Source: Deltaproteobacteria bacterium UBA2385 (lineage in GTDB: Bacteria > Myxococcota_A > UBA796 > UBA2385). Taken from it: DNA of 6,208 nucleotides. The notes under the pieces were generated by a model. The model saw nothing but the letters and a program-made list of their open reading frames with translations. It searched no databases and was not told the DNA's origin. The stretch spans positions 1-6,208 of the forward strand of contig DDSR01000289.1 in the NCBI GenBank assembly GCA_002343455.1, given 5' to 3'. This document shows positions 5,570 to 6,208 of the stretch, one piece after another (position 1 is the first letter of the stretch; every line of letters begins with the position of its first letter). The translations under genes and the position numbers were made by a program.

Positions 5570-6208
5570 GTGTCCGACCTGTCCTTTGGTGGCGTCAGCC
5601 TCGAACAGTATGCCCGCCTCTGCGCCGCCATGGCCGACACGGCCGGGGATGAGTCCAAGGAGTTCGCCATCGCCGCGCAGGAGGGCGTCTCGCCCCAGGA
5701 CTGGCAGCAGGCCAAGGCTGGCTTCACCGCCAAGATGCAGGACCCGGGGGACATGGGCCGGACCGCCAACGCCTTCATGCCCCTGTACCAGGCTGCTCAG
5801 TCCGCGGCGCGCGGCGGCGGCGAGCCCTGCCCGATCGAGACCTACACCCAGATCGTCGCCGCCTACTCCTTCGAGCGCGACGCCCAGGACAACCAGGTCC
5901 CGCCCGAGCTGATCTACCAGCGCCACGGCATCACCGCGGCGAAGTTCAACGAGATCACCGGCTACTGGACCCCCAAGGTCAACGACCCCAACGACCCGGC
6001 CGCGACGCAGTTCCGCCTGCTGCTCCAGGCCGAGTCCGATCAGATCTTCGGCCTGTACCGGGACGCCAGCGGCTCGCTGGTCGACCCCGACGACGAGGAC
6101 ACCAGCCCGACCGACCGGCAGCGCGCGCTGGAGGCCATCGCCAACGCCCGCCGCCCGATCGAGGCCAACCCCGGGGCCTGCTCGCCCGGCGCCGGCCCGG
6201 TGGTGCGC
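5570..6208 (+). CDS. Two-repeat uncharacterised protein (C-terminus beyond window)
   Basis: The first 213 residues of a gene that runs off the right edge, starting at GTG with GGAG 6 nt upstream. No signal peptide or membrane helix is seen. Residues about 10-77 and 88-155 are related repeats: LEQY (11-14) aligns with IETY (89-92), and GVSPQDWQQAKAGFT (39-53) aligns without gaps with GITAAKFNEITGYWT (120-134), each followed by K-[MV]-[QN]-D-P. Repeat B has three extra residues before its conserved Gly. An acidic Asp/Glu-rich segment (171-177) and a Pro/Ala/Gly-rich tail follow. I recall similar helical repeats, with a Gly-hydrophobic-[ST] turn and a W-T-x-K signature, in uncharacterised bacterial proteins, possibly DUF6620, but cannot confirm it. 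It may share the upstream transcript or have its own promoter. Function unknown. Confidence 0.78.
   Translation, partial: MSDLSFGGVSLEQYARLCAAMADTAGDESKEFAIAAQEGVSPQDWQQAKAGFTAKMQDPGDMGRTANAFMPLYQAAQSAARGGGEPCPIETYTQIVAAYSFERDAQDNQVPPELIYQRHGITAAKFNEITGYWTPKVNDPNDPAATQFRLLLQAESDQIFGLYRDASGSLVDPDDEDTSPTDRQRALEAIANARRPIEANPGACSPGAGPVVR

Overview
The window is very GC-rich DNA with strongly G/C-biased third codon positions, tightly packed genes all on the + strand, and GTG starts at three genes. Together with an HscC-type Hsp70 beside a membrane-anchored J-like protein and several uncharacterised soluble proteins, this suggests a chromosomal segment of a high-GC Gram-negative bacterium. A myxobacterium or related deltaproteobacterial lineage is my best guess, but that is inference and no 16S or other marker is present. 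I see no tRNA, rRNA, transposase, CRISPR array or rho-independent terminator.

Layout: (1) 17-967, an N-terminally anchored SGNH-hydrolase-like protein carrying a small 15-bp tandem repeat that encodes SAPNL-type pentapeptides; (2) 955-1572, an unrecognised 205-residue helical protein; (3) 1569-3086, a 505-residue protein with a degenerate N-terminal J domain that lacks HPD, a helical middle and a C-terminal pair of membrane helices; (4) 3071-3219, a tandem duplication of a 68-bp unit containing a ribosome-binding site, ATG and palindrome, which makes two possible 22-23 codon mini-ORFs; (5) 3216-4925, an Hsp70 of the HscC subfamily; (6) 4922-5524, an unrecognised 200-residue soluble protein; (7) a 45-bp gap with a good ribosome-binding site and a weak possible promoter; (8) 5570 to the window end, the N-terminal 213 residues of a protein built from two related repeats of about 65-70 residues.

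Genes 1-6 look like one transcription unit. Genes 1 and 2 overlap by 13 bp. Each later junction is a 4-bp ATGA or GTGA overlap, including, if they are translated, the two mini-ORFs between the J-like gene and hscC. The functional core is probably an Hsp70/J-protein pair: the membrane J-like protein would recruit or stimulate HscC at the membrane, and the two unknown coupled proteins (955-1572 and 4922-5524) are candidate partners or clients. This parallels Escherichia coli, where hscC lies near djlB and djlC and DjlC is the J partner of HscC. The parallel is from established knowledge; the function here is inferred.

The most unusual structure is the duplicated 68-bp ribosome-binding-site/start cassette in front of hscC. 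It could tune Hsp70 output by serial termination-reinitiation, encode tiny peptides, or simply be a recent slippage duplication.
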